From contig NZ_MQMG01000025.1 in NCBI RefSeq assembly GCF_001908025.1, forward strand, positions 1-48,287: a stretch of 48,287 nucleotides of DNA. The letters run 5' to 3'. Below the pieces are notes generated by a model, which ran no database searches, was not told the DNA's origin, and worked only from the letters and a program-made list of their open reading frames with translations. The stretch is from Geobacillus proteiniphilus (lineage in GTDB: Bacteria; Bacillota; Bacilli; Bacillales; Anoxybacillaceae). This document shows positions 33,479-41,927 of the stretch, piece by piece; within the stretch, counting starts at the first letter, position 1; each line of letters opens with the position of its first letter. Both the position numbers and the translations under genes were made by a program.

Positions 33479-35257
33479 TCATCTCAAATGATCCTGGAGA
33501 TTGCGGATTTGTTGTTTCTTATCATCGTCATATTCAGGAATGCCAAAGTTAACATGAATTTTTTGCGTTTCGTCTTCTGTAAGCCATGCGCTGACAGTAA
33601 CATTCCGATCTTGATCGACATCAAGATGAATCGTTAGCGGTGCGCCTACTCTAACCGGTTTAGAAAATTCTAATACAGCATTTTGTAAAAACTTCCGTTC
33701 CATCGCTTTTGGATCATCAGCGGTAAACAGCTCGAGCTCCATTTCCGTAACGTAATCGCTATGTTCCCCACCTGTCACATAAAAACCATTCGCAAAAGTT
33801 TTTTGAAATGGAACTTCCGTATATTTCTTGATCAAGGTGACAGGTTCCCCTTCAAAAACGTCAATGTAAATGTTTTGCGGCATCGTGATTCCTGTCTTTC
33901 CTATTTCATCGATATTGGAGAGACGAATCCGATTGCGATTATAATGGTAGATCGCCGCCCCTCTCGATACAGCATACATAGAGTTAACAGGCATAAGTGG
34001 AACAACGCGGCGTCCAAACAATTGATAAATGCGCTCTTGTACTGTTGGGTAGTAAGTCATTCCCCCTACCAAAAATACATAGTCGATATCATCCATCGTT
34101 AACGGGACACGTGCTTCCTTAATGGCATTGCGAATCGGATATTCGATGCATTTCTTTTCCTCATAAGCATATTGGGCATCCAGCAACGGACGAATGGCCT
34201 CATCAATCTCTGCTTTGGTAATATGGAGGCTAACCCGCAGGTCTTCAGGGACATTGGCCATGAGTTGAACAAAATTATATGAGTCCATTTCCTTTTTCTG
34301 TTCGTCCGACAATTCCACATAACTTTTTCCATTGAGATTCATCTGTAATGTCATATTGATCTTGTTCGCAATTTGAACTTTCGCTTCCTCCGCCATGGCT
34401 AGAAGTGACTCCCTAATCTGAAGACGCACATGTTGTGACAATGCCTGAAACTGCTGTTTTGTTAGATGTTTTTCTGTCATCATCTTATGCAACCATTTAT
34501 CCATGAGCTTTCTCATAATCAACTCATCAAAGTCGGTCCCACCAAGCTCGGTATACTGGGAGATGGAAAGCTCAGTAATGTCAAACCCTCCATTGTGATT
34601 GCGGCTCACGCGATGAATAGTCACATCGCATGTGCCCCCTCCAAGGTCGAACACCAAAATGTTTTTTGGGCCGCTATTTAAATCGAAAGCACTGTATTGA
34701 TCGGATGCCCCTTTTTCTTGATTGAGGAAATCGATCAACGCTGCCGTTGGTTCCGGAATCATAATGATTTTATTCCGGTCAAAGCCCGCTAATACGGCTG
34801 CTTCACGCGTCGCCCCTTGTTGCTGGAAGTTAAAGTTGGCTGGAATAGTAATGACAGCCCCATCAATTTTCTGGCCTAGAAACCGCTTTTCAACTGCATT
34901 TTTAACCGCCTTCAAATAAAACGAAGAAACCTCGGACGGCGTGAAATACTGGCCATTTGCCATCTTCCAGCGATATTTCTTGTCTTCCCCGATATAGCGT
35001 TTGGCCTTACTGGCGGTGAATTGCGGTTCCATCCGCGCCATTTTTTTCGCATAGCGCCCCACATAAGGAATAGAGTTTTCATCAATGTAAAGTACGCTTG
35101 GCAGCAGTTTTTCTTCAATATAGTTTCCATACTCATCCACTTGGCCGATATCCAGCGTTTCTGCCTGCAGTTGGCCAGTGGGGCTTAAATACGCAATCGA
35201 AACCGTTGTATTTGTCGTTCCTAAGTCAATTCCGACATAGCACTCTAATTTTCCCAT
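33479..35257 (-). CDS. Lidless Hsp70-family chaperone ATPase, 592 aa
   Basis: A DnaK-like protein. The actin-fold nucleotide-binding domain (about 1-440) has phosphate loop 1 GIDLGTTNT (9-17), phosphate loop 2 FDLGGGTCDV (203-212) and the adenosine motif VFLVGGMTYYP (394-404), all intact. After a linker a beta-rich substrate-binding-like domain (about 455-575) follows, ending near NFGIPEYDDDKKQQIRNLQDHLR. The helical lid and the EEVD-type tail of DnaK are missing, and the sequence is too diverged to be the housekeeping DnaK, which lies with grpE/dnaJ elsewhere in Bacilli. Its neighbour encodes a GrpE-like C-terminus, so it likely has a dedicated exchange factor. Confidence 0.88.
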   Translation of the reverse strand: MGKLECYVGIDLGTTNTTVSIAYLSPTGQLQAETLDIGQVDEYGNYIEEKLLPSVLYIDENSIPYVGRYAKKMARMEPQFTASKAKRYIGEDKKYRWKMANGQYFTPSEVSSFYLKAVKNAVEKRFLGQKIDGAVITIPANFNFQQQGATREAAVLAGFDRNKIIMIPEPTAALIDFLNQEKGASDQYSAFDLNSGPKNILVFDLGGGTCDVTIHRVSRNHNGGFDITELSISQYTELGGTDFDELIMRKLMDKWLHKMMTEKHLTKQQFQALSQHVRLQIRESLLAMAEEAKVQIANKINMTLQMNLNGKSYVELSDEQKKEMDSYNFVQLMANVPEDLRVSLHITKAEIDEAIRPLLDAQYAYEEKKCIEYPIRNAIKEARVPLTMDDIDYVFLVGGMTYYPTVQERIYQLFGRRVVPLMPVNSMYAVSRGAAIYHYNRNRIRLSNIDEIGKTGITMPQNIYIDVFEGEPVTLIKKYTEVPFQKTFANGFYVTGGEHSDYVTEMELELFTADDPKAMERKFLQNAVLEFSKPVRVGAPLTIHLDVDQDRNVTVSAWLTEDETQKIHVNFGIPEYDDDKKQQIRNLQDHLR

Positions 35258-35277
35258 CTCCTACCAACACCTTCCTA

Positions 35278-36735
35278 TCAGCTTTCTTTCATTTCTTCTA
35301 CTAAAGGTTGCACAATGACCTGGCCATATATCGTCCAACCGCAACGAACAATTTTTACGCGCACCTCATCGGTAGAACTAGCGATCGGTTGAAGCATCAT
35401 AAACCGTTCCCTCAATTCTTGTCTTGTTACTGTTAATTCTTGACCAATGCTATATCCATAAGTAGTAGGTTCGACACCGAACAGACTCAACGCATTAAAT
35501 AAGTTCATTAAGCGCCCTTTTGTCATTTCCAAATTCGCCAACGATCTGCCCTGACTTTCCTCATATAATTCAGAAAGCAAATAGTGGTGCTGACTGCCGC
35601 CGACAGCCTGCACAAACTGTTTAAATCGTCTCCATTCATTTTCTGCTTGTTTCTTCCTTATTTTTTCCATTTCTATATACAGACGCTGATTTTCCTCTTT
35701 CAGCCGCGCAATCACCTCCTCATATTCCTCATGCGGTGCATAATCCTCTCCGATAGGATAAGCGAGTTGCTGTTCCAGCGTCTCCAATCCGCCTTTAATC
35801 CGAGCGGAGAACTCATCTACCTCCATAATCAAACGCTGTACCATTTCATGCTTAGCCGATGATAGGGCAACAGTGGCTTCTTTCCCTTGGACATCACTCT
35901 TCTCATACGTTTCCTGCGCACCTTCGGCAAACGAAATTTCTTCACTCTGTTCCTCTTTATTCTCTGGTTCCATGTCTATAAGATCCATTTCTTCCCCTAT
36001 CAAGTGACTGACTTTCTTACCTATGTTGTGCAAAAATTTTACCGCTACTTCATCTTGCTTTTTTTCTTTTAAAATTGGAATGATAATACGAAGCATTCCT
36101 TGATTGAAAACAAGTTCGTCTGGAGAAAACAGTTGGCCATACTGGTGCATCGCCTTATAATCTGCAAGACCGTCTTTTCTCGTCATCAGTAAAGAATGGA
36201 GTGCCTTCATTATCTCGCCTTTTGTATCAATTCCTTGAAACAGTGAAGGCAAAACTATTTCCCCTAGTTGAACTACATCACTTGGGTGATCAACAAGGAG
36301 CAGGGTGGTTCGGACAAACAGCTGCACGAACAACTGCTGATTCCCTTGTGCATACAGCTCATAGGACAGAAAATGGCCGTTGCATATTGCTTGAAATGCT
36401 TTTTTCATGGTGTCATGGCGGATCGGCAAACGATCTATCATCGCCCGGGCTATAAACTTATCAATCTCTGGGTAAGACCGCAAATTCCATTCTTTAGCAA
36501 CCAAATCAGCCACATCACTATTGTTTTGTTCATTCACATATTCGAAAACGACTTTTTCCACTATGGACTGTAGTTTCCATAAAAATTGAGCCCGTCTTGA
36601 AAATGTATCGAGTTTATATTGCTCTAGTTGTTGGTCTAAATCTTTTCGATTAATTCCTTCCCTGTCAATAAAATTCCAAAACTCTCTAGAAAGCCCTTGA
36701 TACTTTACAAACTGTTCTAACCATTGTAACGCCAT
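35278..36735 (-). CDS. Protein with helical N-terminus and GrpE-like C-terminal domain, 485 aa
   Basis: Residues 1-250 are helical and unfamiliar. Residues about 295-385 form a long coiled coil, and residues about 405-485 read like the GrpE beta-head: LFNALSLFGVEPTTYGYSIGQE, then DEVRVKIVRCGWTIYGQVIVQPLVEEM. In GrpE a long helix and head release ADP from Hsp70. The match is by pattern and by adjacency to an Hsp70 gene (20-base gap), not by search. It overlaps the end of the nuclease gene by 19 bases, indicating coupling. GAGAGGGG lies 10 bases before the ATG. I infer a dedicated nucleotide-exchange factor fused to a partner-binding domain. Confidence 0.7.
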   Translation of the reverse strand: MALQWLEQFVKYQGLSREFWNFIDREGINRKDLDQQLEQYKLDTFSRRAQFLWKLQSIVEKVVFEYVNEQNNSDVADLVAKEWNLRSYPEIDKFIARAMIDRLPIRHDTMKKAFQAICNGHFLSYELYAQGNQQLFVQLFVRTTLLLVDHPSDVVQLGEIVLPSLFQGIDTKGEIMKALHSLLMTRKDGLADYKAMHQYGQLFSPDELVFNQGMLRIIIPILKEKKQDEVAVKFLHNIGKKVSHLIGEEMDLIDMEPENKEEQSEEISFAEGAQETYEKSDVQGKEATVALSSAKHEMVQRLIMEVDEFSARIKGGLETLEQQLAYPIGEDYAPHEEYEEVIARLKEENQRLYIEMEKIRKKQAENEWRRFKQFVQAVGGSQHHYLLSELYEESQGRSLANLEMTKGRLMNLFNALSLFGVEPTTYGYSIGQELTVTRQELRERFMMLQPIASSTDEVRVKIVRCGWTIYGQVIVQPLVEEMKES

Positions 36736-39137
36736 TCAAATACTTCCCCTCTCAAAAATGTATAAACCGTATGATTTTTAGCTGCAATCACAGGCACCGT
36801 CATATTGTTTTTTAACAAAGAAAAGACCGTTGGATACACCTCTCCCTGCGAACGAGGAACAGAATATTTCCGTTCATGATCCCCGTGAACAAGGAAAACT
36901 GCTGACGGATTTAGCGACACAGCATTTTTTATGACTTCCTCCCGACTGGCATGAGCGCTTAATCGTATCGATAAAATTTCCGCTTCAACGGCATATAGAC
37001 GCCCGTTCAGTTTCACCATGTTTACTTGATGATTTAATAAAGAATGCCCTGCACTCTCTTCATCTACGTATCCGGAGAACGCAATGGCACTTTTTTTATC
37101 CGATACGATCCTTTCTGCATAACGGGACGAGGCGCTGCCATCAGCTAGCATTCCCGAACTGGCTATAATGCAATTTTTCCCCTGACTCATCACACGCTCA
37201 ATAAACTCCTCTAATGACCCTTGACGGTAAAAGCTCCTCGCTTCCCAAATCCCTTTAGTAAGTAAGGAAACATGTTTGCCTTCCAAAGATAAATACGAAT
37301 CATATATATGAGAAACTTCAACTACTAAACCATCAATATAAACAAAAAAAGGAAAAAAACGATTACTTTGGAAATACTCGTGCAAAATCAGTATAATCTC
37401 CTGAGCACGCCCGAGCGCAAAAGCCGGAATGAGTATATTCCCTCCTCGGTCCATTACTTTCTTTATTTGCTTTATTAACTGCTCTTCTTGCTCTTTTCGG
37501 CTCATACAGGCATTCATTGGTAGCGACCCATATGTATTTTCTGTAATTAAAACATCTACGTGTAAGTTTGAAGGTAACACCATCCCTTTTACCGTTTTTT
37601 GATCTGTTATAGAAAAATCACCGGTATAAAAAATAGAAACTCCCTTTATTTCCAACAATACCGCTACGGCCCCCAAAATATGCCCCGCATAATAAAAAGT
37701 CACTTTCCATTCATCGTCCTTGGAAGGAATGAAAAACGAATGGCGGACACATTTGATATGTTCAAGCGTTTTGTACAAATCAGCCTCGTCGAATCCGATT
37801 TCCTCTGCCCTATACTGCTTAAACAAGTCGGCCAGAATCACCTCCATTAACTGTTTCGTCTCTTCTGTAGCATAAATCGGCATGTTCGGATATTTGCGGT
37901 GCAAATACGGAGCTGCCGCGCTATGATCTATATGAGCATGGGTAATAATCAACGCGTCAATATCATGCCCACTAATATTTAATTGGTCTAAAAGTGCGTA
38001 ATTAGGGATAACATTTTCGCCTTCCAAATAAATCCCAGCATCTAATAAAATATGATGCCCCTTAACGGATATGAGTATAGATGAACCGCCAATTTTTTCC
38101 CCTCCTCCTAGTACGGTTATTGTCACTTGATCGAGATCATGTTTTTTCCCAATTCCTCTCGTTTTCTCTAAACGGTGGAAAATACGCACCGATTCTCCCA
38201 CGTCCGCATAGTGAATAAAGTGATGATGCAGGAAATCATACCCCTTCAATCCATCGACCATCACAACGATTTTCGCCGCCAGCCAGTGAGTATGGAATTG
38301 TTTCACTTTCTCTATTTCCTGTGAGGAGATCTCCTCACCGATAGCCAACTTTCCGTAAACCATATAGAGAAATTGCTTCTCAGCCAAAAATGGATCGACA
38401 AATGTTCTCTGACAAAACTGTTGCCATTCCTCTTTCGTGATCTTTCGTTGATGCATTTTTTGCACAATTAGGAAGAAATCCCAGTTTTCTTCACAAAGAC
38501 AAAGGGACAAATTTTTTAAATTCTCATTCTTCCACCACTCTTCCAGCAAGTCGAGTTTGACAGAACAGACGAACAGTTCATCAGCCTTATTCGATAAATC
38601 AGATTGCAAAAATAACAATTTTCGCAGGTGAAAACGGGCCTGTGGAAAATTCTCTTTTTCTATTTCCAAAACTATGAGAAATAAGATAACATCCATATAG
38701 ATGCCTTGATAAGCGATACTTTCTGCAAAAAGCCGCTCAGTGACTTCACATAGTTCCACTGCTTCCAAATATACGTTTTCGCCTTGCGCCCATAATTGCT
38801 GCAGAATCGGAAGGCAAACTTTCGGTTGCTTGGAGACTCCGTATTGTTCGTATACCCCCCAAAGCTCTTCAATCTTACTTCCAGCTTTCCTCCATACTTC
38901 TACAAATATCGGAACAAATTTTTCCAGATCTCCGCCTTTTTCTAGGGCTTCTTTGGCCAATGACAACACTTTTTCATAGTTCCCTATTTTATAGAAATAT
39001 TGAACCAAAGCATGGAGCATATCTAACGTAATATCTTTTTGTTTAGCCAATTCCTCGTAATAAAAAGCTGCCTCTTGGAACCTGTGCCGATTTTCTAGAA
39101 AAACAGCTTTGTGAAAAAGCTCCTCATTTCTGCCCAT
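36717..39137 (-). CDS. TPR-metallo-beta-lactamase beta-CASP nuclease fusion, 806 aa
   Basis: Residues about 1-310 are TPR-like helical repeats. Residues about 340-806 form a metallo-beta-lactamase fold with a beta-CASP insertion, as in RNase J, CPSF73 and Artemis. Visible motifs: THAHIDHSA (His400, His402, Asp404, His405), AGHILGA (His486), TGDF (Asp507), the beta-CASP motif A acid in TENTYG (Glu533), ASSGMLADG, the His in LSAHAS (His729) and the Leu-Val-His-Gly-Asp region (His751). All metal and catalytic residues are present, so it is probably an active RNase or DNase. It is the first gene of the five-gene operon. The TPR fusion is not the usual architecture of housekeeping RNase J. Confidence 0.88.
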   Translation of the reverse strand: MGRNEELFHKAVFLENRHRFQEAAFYYEELAKQKDITLDMLHALVQYFYKIGNYEKVLSLAKEALEKGGDLEKFVPIFVEVWRKAGSKIEELWGVYEQYGVSKQPKVCLPILQQLWAQGENVYLEAVELCEVTERLFAESIAYQGIYMDVILFLIVLEIEKENFPQARFHLRKLLFLQSDLSNKADELFVCSVKLDLLEEWWKNENLKNLSLCLCEENWDFFLIVQKMHQRKITKEEWQQFCQRTFVDPFLAEKQFLYMVYGKLAIGEEISSQEIEKVKQFHTHWLAAKIVVMVDGLKGYDFLHHHFIHYADVGESVRIFHRLEKTRGIGKKHDLDQVTITVLGGGEKIGGSSILISVKGHHILLDAGIYLEGENVIPNYALLDQLNISGHDIDALIITHAHIDHSAAAPYLHRKYPNMPIYATEETKQLMEVILADLFKQYRAEEIGFDEADLYKTLEHIKCVRHSFFIPSKDDEWKVTFYYAGHILGAVAVLLEIKGVSIFYTGDFSITDQKTVKGMVLPSNLHVDVLITENTYGSLPMNACMSRKEQEEQLIKQIKKVMDRGGNILIPAFALGRAQEIILILHEYFQSNRFFPFFVYIDGLVVEVSHIYDSYLSLEGKHVSLLTKGIWEARSFYRQGSLEEFIERVMSQGKNCIIASSGMLADGSASSRYAERIVSDKKSAIAFSGYVDEESAGHSLLNHQVNMVKLNGRLYAVEAEILSIRLSAHASREEVIKNAVSLNPSAVFLVHGDHERKYSVPRSQGEVYPTVFSLLKNNMTVPVIAAKNHTVYTFLRGEVFEWRYNG

Positions 39138-39180
39138 TCTTTCGTCCCCTAGTCCCGTTATTTTTATGTCGTCAAAATAT

Positions 39181-39213
39181 ATTTTAGCAAATTATTCCTA
39201 ACTTTTTTGTCAA
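39181..39213 (-). promoter_or_regulatory. Weak candidate promoter of the Hsp70/nuclease operon
   Basis: On the minus strand an extended -10 TGCTAAAAT (39189-39181) lies about 44 bases before the ATG at 39137, but the nearest TTGACA (39213-39208) is 21 bases from it, longer than normal. The surrounding AT-rich stretch may supply the UP element. A better promoter may have been missed. Confidence 0.3.
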
Positions 39214-39362
39214 AATACGTCGAATAAAATATAATTTTCTACATACTTACACAAAAAAACTAACGAGGAACTACCCAAGAACTCTCAGGAGTTTTTCATT
39301 CGCGCCACCGCAAACAGACCAATGCACCAAAAGTCCTCCATAGTTATGGCGGAAGAGGATCA

Positions 39363-39405
39363 AGCTCTTCACCAGAAGTTGTGCTTGATTTTTTCAGAAC
39401 ATGTC
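39363..39405. repeat. Truncated ISL3-like MITE end, copy 3
   Basis: AGCTCTTCACCAGAAGTTGT through ACATGTC matches the left end of the MITEs at 580 and 46597, then stops exactly where the next element begins at 39407. The right end of this MITE is missing, so the adjacent element's insertion was followed by a deletion. Confidence 0.6.
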
Positions 39406-39406
39406 C

Positions 39407-39897
39407 TACCCGAGTTCGACAATGACTAGGCAAACAAAATGCCTCTCAACCCTTGATACAAAAGGGATGAGAGGCGATGCCTAGCATCTTCGAAAGGGGC
39501 TCCAGCACTAGAGCCGTAAGGAATTGTGTTTGTTTGGTTGCCAGCTCGAATGCTGATCAAGGCTCACGTTTTTTGTAGAAAAATATCTAAGTGCGAGGCA
39601 CTCTCTTACTACCTGACGCCATCCAAACTATCAAAGAATCAGTCAACTGAACAGAGTATTCGATTTTTGCAAATTGTCATTTGATTCCCATTCGTTGTGA
39701 GCAAGCTGGAGATACGCCACGGCAGTTTTATTTTTGTGTGGCTTATTGCATGTACATGCAATAAGGAAAAATGGTCAATTCGTGTGCCTATTCAATTCGG
39801 CTTTTTTCTAGGATCCATACCGCGAAATCCTTGATATTACTGCATTTTAGTCTTTTTCATGTGCCTAAAATGGCCTCAAAACTGTCGAACTCGGGTA
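39407..39897. mobile_element. 491-bp IS remnant with 15-bp terminal inverted repeats
   Basis: Perfect inverted ends TACCCGAGTTCGACA (39407-39421) and TGTCGAACTCGGGTA (39883-39897) enclose 491 bp with no transposase frame. The left neighbour is a truncated MITE and the right neighbour is the end of the DUF2357 gene, so the flanks do not match and no target duplication is seen. The family was not identified. It accounts for most of the gene-free stretch 39138-39875. Confidence 0.65.
39441..39475 (-). terminator. Strong hairpin inside the IS remnant, possible terminator of the McrBC-like pair
   Basis: Stem GCCTCTCA-A-CCCTT / AAGGG-A-TGAGAGGC (13 pairs with one A-A mismatch), followed on the minus strand by ATTTTGTTT. 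It would stop transcription from the DUF2357 gene before the nuclease operon. Confidence 0.6.
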
Positions 39898-41921
39898 AAT
39901 CGATCCTGAGCCCGTTTGTTACAAACTGGACAAAACACATCCCATTCGTCTGGTGTTTCCTTATGATAATTCATTCCTGAATGTTTAGTATATTTAAACA
40001 AAGTGGCAGTTGATGATTCATGAGCATCTTTTTTCGCATAAATTCTTCCTTTTCTGTTGAAACAAAAAGACTCTACCCAAAAGGCTTCGCATTCCGGATT
40101 ACTGCATGTAAAATACTTTTTCTTTTTCTGTTGAACATCGTACTCACACTTAGCAGGAAAGTGTGCACCGCAATGCATGCACACTCCGTTATACCCTAAA
40201 TGATAATGCAGCAGCATATTCATCCATTTTACAAACCCTTTTTTATTGCTAGGCTTATAATCAAAGCTGCCTAAACGGTGCCTAAGTTCTTCTTGTTTCC
40301 TATGATTTATTGCCGCATTCCATGTATGAATCGAAACATCCTTTAATTTATTTGGATGCATTAAAAAGGATGCTATAGGCTTCTTCGGCAAAGGTTCATA
40401 ATATTTTTCAAATGATACATCACGAACGATTTCAGCCCAATACTCCCGATTAGGCAATGGCTTATACTTTGCATCCAAAAAAGCCGTCTCCGTTCGAAAC
40501 GAATCCCGGAAAATAAAAGTAAAATCAGGTCTATAAGATTTTTCCGCATCTAAAAAAGGACGTTCATAATAAACTTCAAGTGTTAAATCCATTTCTTGCA
40601 GCTCATAACTATTTTCATAACGATAAACAGGGCGGTGAAAGGTAAAAGATATTCCTTCTAACCCCCTTTTTCTTTGAAGACGTCGTTGAATTTGGGTATA
40701 CGGATTTTGAACCGGGATAAAACCGCATTCGTAAATTAATGAATGAATAATCGAAAGCAAACACCATACTTCATATAATTTTGGTGACTTTTGCAAAGGA
40801 GCATATGTATTTGACAATTGCTTCAACGGCTTTAAATTCAACAAATCGTCTAAATATTGATACGCTTCACTGTAAAGAGGCGAAAATGTAAACAAGTGCG
40901 TTTGCGCCAGTTCCTCTTCGCCTACATTCAAGTAATGCAAATTTAAACATTTCTTTGCTATATCAACAATCTCTTCCCAATAACGCTCACTCTCGCAAAC
41001 TAACCGAAGGAATTCGGAAACATGAACCAAATCTTTCTTTATAGAATTATTGATTCTTTTCTGCTCCCAAATTCCTAGACGCTGATCTTTCTCACTAGAT
41101 AATGCATAAATTAAAAAATCCCTTCTTTGACATAAATCTCTTTTTCTGTTCCGCGCCTGTCTTAAATAACGGTCCGCATAATCTATTAACCTCTCTAGCC
41201 CCCAGCGTATCATTCTATGTTCCAAAATATCTATGGAACGCACGTTTACAGGAATCGAAAACTTATCTTTAAACGGAAAAAGCTTGCGGTTGATCAAAAA
41301 TTCTGCATTAAACCGTTTTATTTTGGAAGAAGGGACTAATTGTTGCTCACGTATTAATTGTTCATGGGGCGCATCTTCCAATTCCAATAACACTTCATGA
41401 AGTTTTTTCGTCTGTTCCAATGCATATTGAGCCGCCTCAACATTTTCTCTCCACAATCTCATTGGCGTCGCAGGCCCCTCGTTAGCCGTCAATAAATCTT
41501 CAAGCATATGGACGATTTCGTCTTTCATCTGCTGAAATTCTTCCTCTGTCAATAAACTGCTTGTGATATAAACGTCGCTAGACCTGTCTATTATATACCC
41601 GTCTCCATCTTCCGCCTCAAAGAAAAAAGTGCCGCATTGATTAATACCGATGGGGCTTCGTTCCTCAAGTTCATCGCCTTTATCATACCAAACATCCCAT
41701 TGTTCATCATAAATTAAAGGAATTCGCTGCTCTCTCGACGTTACACCATAATGGGACAAGAATACTTTTTGGACTTTATTATTCGATGTTTTTACAACAA
41801 TCGTCCCTTCATATTCAGAAGCAATATAACAGTTGCTTTCTCCATTAAAAATCAGCGGACTGATTAATTTTTGTATAGGGCGTTCGCTTGTAGACTTGAT
41901 CTCAGCGATCCATAATTCCAC
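39876..41921 (-). CDS. DUF2357/PD-(D/E)XK nuclease subunit of a McrBC-like system, 681 aa
   Basis: An McrC-like partner of the adjacent AAA GTPase. Residues about 200-300 have helical DUF2357-like sequence. The nuclease core is YRPDFTF (Asp466) with AFLDAKYK (Asp483, Lys485), a PD-(D/E)XK site. Residues 581-611 hold a four-Cys zinc ribbon (CMHC, then CSNPEC), and CPVC lies at 664-667. The start is GTG at 41921, 6 bases after the GTPase stop, with GGAGATG upstream. The last six residues (TRVRQF) are encoded by the terminal repeat of the IS remnant, so the native C-terminus has been lost or changed; whether this matters is unknown, but the zinc and nuclease motifs remain. Confidence 0.82.
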   Translation of the reverse strand: MELWIAEIKSTSERPIQKLISPLIFNGESNCYIASEYEGTIVVKTSNNKVQKVFLSHYGVTSREQRIPLIYDEQWDVWYDKGDELEERSPIGINQCGTFFFEAEDGDGYIIDRSSDVYITSSLLTEEEFQQMKDEIVHMLEDLLTANEGPATPMRLWRENVEAAQYALEQTKKLHEVLLELEDAPHEQLIREQQLVPSSKIKRFNAEFLINRKLFPFKDKFSIPVNVRSIDILEHRMIRWGLERLIDYADRYLRQARNRKRDLCQRRDFLIYALSSEKDQRLGIWEQKRINNSIKKDLVHVSEFLRLVCESERYWEEIVDIAKKCLNLHYLNVGEEELAQTHLFTFSPLYSEAYQYLDDLLNLKPLKQLSNTYAPLQKSPKLYEVWCLLSIIHSLIYECGFIPVQNPYTQIQRRLQRKRGLEGISFTFHRPVYRYENSYELQEMDLTLEVYYERPFLDAEKSYRPDFTFIFRDSFRTETAFLDAKYKPLPNREYWAEIVRDVSFEKYYEPLPKKPIASFLMHPNKLKDVSIHTWNAAINHRKQEELRHRLGSFDYKPSNKKGFVKWMNMLLHYHLGYNGVCMHCGAHFPAKCEYDVQQKKKKYFTCSNPECEAFWVESFCFNRKGRIYAKKDAHESSTATLFKYTKHSGMNYHKETPDEWDVFCPVCNKRAQDRFTRVRQF

Positions 41922-41927
41922 TTCGCA

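Noticed and set aside
33479-35257. Housekeeping DnaK
   Set aside because: No lid, diverged substrate domain, no dnaJ or classical grpE neighbours, and AT-rich island context.
39138-39875. Transposase gene inside the IS remnant
   Set aside because: No open frame of useful length or recognisable transposase motif lies between the inverted repeats; only the ends remain.
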